From an uncultured Erysipelotrichaceae bacterium (lineage in GTDB: Bacteria; Bacillota_I; Bacilli_A; RF39; UBA660), in assembly GCA_902796215.1 (NCBI GenBank), contig CADBNY010000045.1:1-10912 (forward strand): DNA of 10,912 nucleotides, in the 5' to 3' direction. The position numbers and the translations under genes are program-made. Below are positions 7,368 to 10,912 of this stretch, piece after piece. The stretch's first letter is position 1. Each line of letters begins with the position of its first letter. Under the pieces are notes generated by a model. It was not told the origin of the DNA, did not search any database, and was given only the letters and a program-made list of their open reading frames with translations.

Positions 7368-8906
7368 TTATAAAACGTCTTTTTCTATTTTGTCTTTTTC
7401 GTTTATTATAAGAAAGTTTGTTGTTAAAAGGAAAGAAGCAATATTTGTTGCGTTTTTTAGAGCTGTTGTTATAACATCATATGAATCTAAAATACTAGTA
7501 TCATTTATATCTTCATATTTATCTGTTTTATATTCATATACTTTTTGATATTGGTACTTTTGAATTTGTTGTTGAATCGGTTCTACCTTTTTTCCTAAAT
7601 TATCCATAATTTTAATGAATGGTTGGGAGATAGCTTCTTTTAAAATTAAAAATCCTTGGTTTTTTTCTGCTAAATTTTCTTTGATTTTTAAAAGTGTCAC
7701 TCCTTCTCCTACTACTACTCCGTTTCGAGCATGATCTATGGCACATAGTGCATCCTCATATCTCATTATTTTTTCCTTAATTTCTGTTTTAGTAACTCCT
7801 CCCACACAGATAGTTGCAACTCCTTTTTCTAATTTTGAAAGCCTTTTTTCAAGAAATTCTTTATCATAACTATTATGGCAATTCTTATATTTTGTTTTTA
7901 AGTCTTTGATATACTTTTTTAAATCTTCTTTTTGATTCGCTAAAGTGATTTTTTCTTTTTCTATTTCTATATTTTTGATTAATCCTAAGTCTTTTACTTC
8001 AACTTTTTCGTAGTCTATGTTTTTTATCATAGCCTTTGAAATAGCAATTAAGTCTTCTTCAATTCCTTCCCTATGAGAGGCATATTCTGGAATGGTTATT
8101 GCTAGAATCTTTTCGGAATTTGTTAAATAAAGTGATAAAATTTCTTCATAGACATTTTTCTCTATTTCTTCAGCTAAAATTAAAAGGGGTTGTTTTGATT
8201 TTAAAGTTTCATTTATAATTTCACTTATTTCTTCTAGACTCTCTAATCTTCCCTTTAAGATAAGTATATTTACATCTTTCCATAGTAACTTTTCTTCTTT
8301 TTGAAAGTAAAGAGTTGATATTTTCTCTACTTCTAGTGTGTATCCTCTATTTATTTCAAAATAATCTTCTTCTTTTAATCCTTCCTGAATTTGGATTGAA
8401 TATTTATTTTTCATTTTTTGATATACTTCAAATACTAAATTTCCTATTTTTTCATCATTAGCTGATGTTTTTGCTATTTGAAGTAAATGTTTTGGTTTTG
8501 GTTTTTGTTTTTCTTTCTCTAGTTTTTTTAAAATCTCTTCTAGTGCTTCTTCTAATTCTTTTTTTAATAAAATAGAGTTATATCCTTCTTTTATTATTTT
8601 TAGACTTTCATTAAAAATACTTTGTAATAAGACAAGAGTTGTAGTTGTACCATCTCCTACTTTTTCATTTGTTTTTAGAGATGCTTCTTTTACAATTTCT
8701 AAAATTGTATTTTCTATTTGATCATCACTTTCAATGCTAGATGCTATTGTTACTCCGTCTTTTGTTATATACGGAGCTAATTCCCAGTGATTTATTAAAA
8801 CATTGTTACCAGTTGGTCCTAATGTAGATGATACAGCATCACAAAGTAAGTTAACTGTTTTATCCATCACTTCCCATAACTCTTTTCCTTGAATTACTTT
8901 CTTCAT
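7368..8906 (-). CDS. Divergent GroEL/Cpn60-family chaperonin
   Basis: The 512-aa protein aligns along its length with bacterial GroEL (about 548 aa), which folds proteins in an ATP-driven double ring. Equatorial motifs are TLGPTGNNV (28-36), ITKDGVT (47-53) and GDGTTTT (84-90). The three ATPase aspartates D52, D87 and D398 of E. coli GroEL correspond to D50, D85 and D385, so ATP hydrolysis is probably retained. The apical region (~189-364) is strongly diverged. Residues 352-385 again match GroEL (EKRLSKLEKGVATICVGG, then RYEDAL). Oddities: the nucleotide-contacting GGG becomes GEG (400-402), the GGM-rich tail is absent, and no groES or CIRCE element is nearby. The start is set by GGAGG (8913-8917), 6 nt before ATG 8906; an ATG at 8924 lacks such a site. 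The gene overlaps the upstream one by 47 nt, implying coupled translation. It is either a specialised paralogue or the sole, fast-evolving GroEL; the window cannot decide. Confidence 0.9.
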   Translation of the reverse strand: MKKVIQGKELWEVMDKTVNLLCDAVSSTLGPTGNNVLINHWELAPYITKDGVTIASSIESDDQIENTILEIVKEASLKTNEKVGDGTTTTLVLLQSIFNESLKIIKEGYNSILLKKELEEALEEILKKLEKEKQKPKPKHLLQIAKTSANDEKIGNLVFEVYQKMKNKYSIQIQEGLKEEDYFEINRGYTLEVEKISTLYFQKEEKLLWKDVNILILKGRLESLEEISEIINETLKSKQPLLILAEEIEKNVYEEILSLYLTNSEKILAITIPEYASHREGIEEDLIAISKAMIKNIDYEKVEVKDLGLIKNIEIEKEKITLANQKEDLKKYIKDLKTKYKNCHNSYDKEFLEKRLSKLEKGVATICVGGVTKTEIKEKIMRYEDALCAIDHARNGVVVGEGVTLLKIKENLAEKNQGFLILKEAISQPFIKIMDNLGKKVEPIQQQIQKYQYQKVYEYKTDKYEDINDTSILDSYDVITTALKNATNIASFLLTTNFLIINEKDKIEKDVL

Positions 8907-9645
8907 AATTATCCTCCATTTCAATTATATTTTTCCAATATTTTTTAGGCATAAAGTTTTGTTGACATCTTAAATTTTTTCTTTCTTTTATAGCCGTTGT
9001 TTTAAAATAAGTTTTCCATAAATCTTCCATTACTTCTTCTTTTTTATTTATTTGTAAGTTTTTTTCTAAATTTTCATCTTTGATATATAAAATTTCTTTT
9101 TTATTATATAAGGCATAAATATCTCTTTTTTCATCTTGTATTATCCAATATTCATTTTTTAGTCTTTTTTTAAAATGTTTAGCAAGAATTTCTATTACGT
9201 TATTTGTTGGATTAATCACTCCATAATAAATTTCATTATTTAATTCTTTAAAGCGAAGAAATCCTTTTAATTTATGTGCTTCATTTCCTACTTTTTTTGA
9301 TAGCCCAATTACTTTATTAATACAGTCAATGTTTCGATAATGGAATACTTTATTTTTATATATAAATGTTTTTTTCATAAACTCATAAAGAATAGTCTCT
9401 TTATCTTTATCATCTGATAGAAATACGTAATAAATTGTGTGGATTAGATTCTTAGAAAATACTTTTTTAAATAAATAAGTATTTTCTTCTTTATTTTCTA
9501 TTTCTAGGTAAATACATTCATCAAATAATCCTTTTTGATATTCTGTTGTGGTGATTTTATCTACTTTTATTTGTCTTTTAAATAGTTCTACTACTAAAGC
9601 AATAAAAGATGAAAAGTCACCATCATATAAGTATACTTGATTCAT
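8860..9645 (-). CDS. TIGR03915/DUF4130-family putative DNA metabolism protein
   Basis: This 261-aa protein belongs to the family that accompanies radical SAM repair proteins and, in other bacteria, is fused to uracil-DNA-glycosylase-like (UdgX) domains. Its biochemical activity is not established. Diagnostic stretches are the N-terminal YDGDFSSF, the central EAHKLKGFLRFKEL and AKHFKKRLKNEYWIIQDEKR, and the C-terminal LWKTYFKTTAIKERKNLRCQ and MPKKYWKNI. The start ATG (9645) overlaps the stop of the upstream gene as ATGA and has no good ribosome-binding site of its own, so it probably depends on translational coupling. Family members normally end near MPxxYW. Here about 16 residues after the MED that follows (NYEESNSRKRVMGSDG) are encoded in the 47-nt overlap with the chaperonin gene and are probably not functional in their own right. 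With the radical SAM protein it forms a conserved pair. Confidence 0.9.
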   Translation of the reverse strand: MNQVYLYDGDFSSFIALVVELFKRQIKVDKITTTEYQKGLFDECIYLEIENKEENTYLFKKVFSKNLIHTIYYVFLSDDKDKETILYEFMKKTFIYKNKVFHYRNIDCINKVIGLSKKVGNEAHKLKGFLRFKELNNEIYYGVINPTNNVIEILAKHFKKRLKNEYWIIQDEKRDIYALYNKKEILYIKDENLEKNLQINKKEEVMEDLWKTYFKTTAIKERKNLRCQQNFMPKKYWKNIIEMEDNYEESNSRKRVMGSDG

Positions 9646-10853
9646 TGAAATAAGCTTAATTGAACATTTGAAGAAGATGTTGAAATCTTATCTTCTAAAA
9701 TAAGATTTGCTTCTATTATGTTCTTTTTAAAAATATTTTGGTTTGTGAAGTATTTACCATTGCATAATAAAAAATACTTTGCTCTTTTTAGAGATATTCC
9801 CATCTTTTTTAAATCGTTCCATTCTAGAGATACATATTTTCTGGAGGAGATAATCTTTTTAGCAGATCTTGGACCAATTCCTGGTACTTTTAGCAAGTCA
9901 TAGTAAGCAGCTTTATTTACTTCTTTTGGATATTCTTCCATGTGTCTTAGTGCCCAATCTGCTTTTGGGTCTAATAAAATATTAAAATTTGGGTTTTCTT
10001 TATCTAGTAAATGATTTACTTTATAGCCATAAAATCTTAATAACCAGTCAGCTTGGTATAGTCTATTTTCTCTTTTTAATGGTGGTATTTGTAGTTTTGG
10101 TAAAAGTGCATCTTTATTAACTGGGATATAGGCTGAATAAAAGACTCTTTTTAAATCATATCGATCATATAAATACTCGCTTTTTCCTAATATGTCTAAA
10201 TCTGTTTCAGGACTTCCTCCGATAATCATCTGTGTACTTTGTCCAGCTGGAGTAAAATTTCTATTTCGATTTTCTTTTACGTTTTTCATAATGGAATAAA
10301 TTTTATTTTCATGTTTATTAGGTGCTAATAGCTTTAAACTTTCATTTGTTGGTAATTCGATATTAGCACTTAATCTATCTACTAGTTTTCCTAGTTTTTT
10401 TAAAAGAACTTCACTTGCTCCTGGAATAGCTTTAGCATGAATGTATCCTGAAAAATGATATTTTTTTCTTAGAAGGGTAATAGTTTCAATTAATTTTTCC
10501 ATTGTATAATCTGGACTTTTTAAGATGCCAGAACTTAAAAATAACCCTTCAATATAATTTCTTTTATAAAAATTAATTGTTATTTTACAAATTTCTTCTG
10601 GTTCAAAGATAGCTCTTTTTACATCATTACTTTTTCTATTGATGCAATACTTGCAATCGAAAATACAACAGTTTGTCATTAAAATTTTTAATAAAGAAAT
10701 ACATCTTCCGTCACTTGCAAAAGAATGACAGATTCCACACTGTTCAGCGTTTCCTAATCCTTCACTATTTTTTCTTGTACTACCACTTGATGAACAAGAT
10801 GCATCATATTTAGCGCTATCTGATAATATTATTAGCTTTTCTTTTATTGTCAT
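9642..10853 (-). CDS. Radical SAM putative DNA modification/repair protein (TIGR03916 type)
   Basis: The 403-aa protein matches the radical SAM family linked to uracil-DNA glycosylase and TIGR03915 proteins. The proposed role is DNA repair or base modification using S-adenosylmethionine and a 4Fe-4S cluster; the substrate is unknown. The cluster motif is CX3CX2C (C63, C67, C70). Cysteines C20, C39, C42 and C51 precede it and could bind a second cluster. Family stretches include YDASCSSSG, GICHSFASDGRCISLLKILM, GLFLSSGI, IPGAS, NIELPT, PAGQSTQMI, YQADWLLRFYG and DPKADWALRH. A helix-hairpin-helix DNA-binding segment (about 314-368, VPGIGPRSAKKI) follows. The extreme C-terminus reads QLSLF at 398-402, the canonical sliding-clamp-binding motif. 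The start is ATG 10853, with AGGTGA (10859-10864) 5 nt upstream; the in-frame GTG at 10862 lies inside that site. It is the first gene of the operon, overlapping the next by ATGA. Confidence 0.93.
   Translation of the reverse strand: MTIKEKLIILSDSAKYDASCSSSGSTRKNSEGLGNAEQCGICHSFASDGRCISLLKILMTNCCIFDCKYCINRKSNDVKRAIFEPEEICKITINFYKRNYIEGLFLSSGILKSPDYTMEKLIETITLLRKKYHFSGYIHAKAIPGASEVLLKKLGKLVDRLSANIELPTNESLKLLAPNKHENKIYSIMKNVKENRNRNFTPAGQSTQMIIGGSPETDLDILGKSEYLYDRYDLKRVFYSAYIPVNKDALLPKLQIPPLKRENRLYQADWLLRFYGYKVNHLLDKENPNFNILLDPKADWALRHMEEYPKEVNKAAYYDLLKVPGIGPRSAKKIISSRKYVSLEWNDLKKMGISLKRAKYFLLCNGKYFTNQNIFKKNIIEANLILEDKISTSSSNVQLSLFQ
9648..9662 (-). other. C-terminal sliding-clamp-binding motif QLSLF
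   Basis: The last residues of the radical SAM protein are NVQLSLFQ. QLSLF exactly fits the bacterial beta-clamp-binding consensus QL[S/D]LF. It follows a Ser-rich, probably flexible tail (STSSSN), where such motifs usually sit. Binding to DnaN is inferred. Confidence 0.7.
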
Positions 10854-10870
10854 TTTTATCACCTAAATTT

Positions 10871-10899
10871 ATTATACATCTGTTCGATATAATTGTCAC
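10871..10899 (-). promoter_or_regulatory. Sigma-A type promoter of the repair/chaperonin operon
   Basis: On the minus strand GTGACA (10894-10899, 5 of 6 consensus) and TATAAT (10871-10876, perfect) are separated by exactly 17 nt. The expected start point, near 10864, gives a very short leader of about 11 nt that contains the AGGTGA ribosome-binding site. Confidence 0.75.
10873..10886 (-). promoter_or_regulatory. LexA/DinR-like operator overlapping the -10
   Basis: Read on the minus strand, CGAACAGATGTATA compares with the Gram-positive LexA consensus CGAACRNRYGTTCG. The first half-site is perfect, the central RNRY fits, and the second half matches GT only. It lies between the -35 and -10 and overlaps the TATAAT, where a repressor would block polymerase. 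Confidence 0.45.
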
Positions 10900-10912
10900 G
10901 AATTTTTGTTCG
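10899..10912 (-). promoter_or_regulatory. Second LexA/DinR-like palindrome upstream of the -35
   Basis: CGAACAAAAATTCG matches 12 of 14 positions of CGAACRNRYGTTCG, with perfect CGAA/TTCG arms. It ends exactly at the window edge and touches the -35. It could serve this operon or a divergent gene beyond the window. Confidence 0.45.

Noticed and set aside
7354..7548. Plus-strand frame opposite the chaperonin 3' end
   Set aside because: Antisense to conserved GroEL sequence, with no supporting signals.
8907..8924. Upstream ATG (8924) as chaperonin start
   Set aside because: It lacks a ribosome-binding site, whereas ATG 8906 has GGAGG six nt upstream and matches the usual GroEL N-terminus.
8907..8990. 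CIRCE/HrcA operator upstream of the chaperonin
   Set aside because: No TTAGCACTC-N9-GAGTGCTAA-like sequence is present; this stretch is coding sequence of the upstream gene.
9642..9645. Mycoplasma-type code with TGA as Trp
   Set aside because: All visible Trp codons in the recognised proteins are TGG, and TGA ends the radical SAM gene right after its C-terminal motif in a classic ATGA overlap.
9718..9903. Plus-strand frame opposite the radical SAM 3' end
   Set aside because: Antisense to the conserved helix-hairpin-helix coding sequence.
10854..10862. GTG at 10862 as radical SAM start
   Set aside because: It falls within the AGGTGA ribosome-binding site that serves ATG 10853.

Overview
The window is very AT-rich, uses the standard genetic code (TGG for Trp, TGA as a stop) and has all five supportable genes on the minus strand. 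Low G+C, Shine-Dalgarno starts, near-consensus sigma-A promoters, a Cna-B adhesin and the paired radical-SAM/TIGR03915 repair genes all point to a low-GC Bacillota. A gut-associated Bacilli or Clostridia lineage is likely, but the exact lineage cannot be told from this sequence.

Right-hand block (about 10912 down to 6476): a compact operon-like run. A sigma-A type promoter (10871-10899), overlapped and flanked by two LexA/DinR-like palindromes, precedes a radical SAM putative DNA repair protein (9642-10853). This protein has a helix-hairpin-helix domain and a C-terminal QLSLF sliding-clamp motif. It overlaps by ATGA with its usual partner, a TIGR03915/DUF4130 protein (8860-9645). That gene overlaps by 47 nt with a divergent GroEL-family chaperonin (7368-8906), which has no groES beside it and no CIRCE operator. 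After a 55-nt gap comes an unrecognised 261-aa protein (6527-7312), then a clear intrinsic terminator (6476-6502). The layout suggests a DNA-damage-regulated repair module to which a specialised chaperonin has been added. This is the most interesting part of the window.

Middle (5842-6475): an extremely AT-rich stretch with no credible gene. It holds the strong promoter of the adhesin, small dyads, three helically phased TTTACA repeats, a possible decayed coding scrap, and a weak plus-strand promoter-like sequence.

Left-hand block (5841 down to 1): the N-terminal 1947 codons of a giant surface protein, cut by the window edge. It has a signal peptide, a von Willebrand A domain with a complete MIDAS, a stalk of divergent Cna-B and FctA/Spy0128-like isopeptide domains, and then nine tandem Cna-B units with a 92-residue (276-bp) period. 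The C-terminal anchor lies outside the window. It looks like an adhesin or pilus-tip-like protein and is unrelated to the repair operon.
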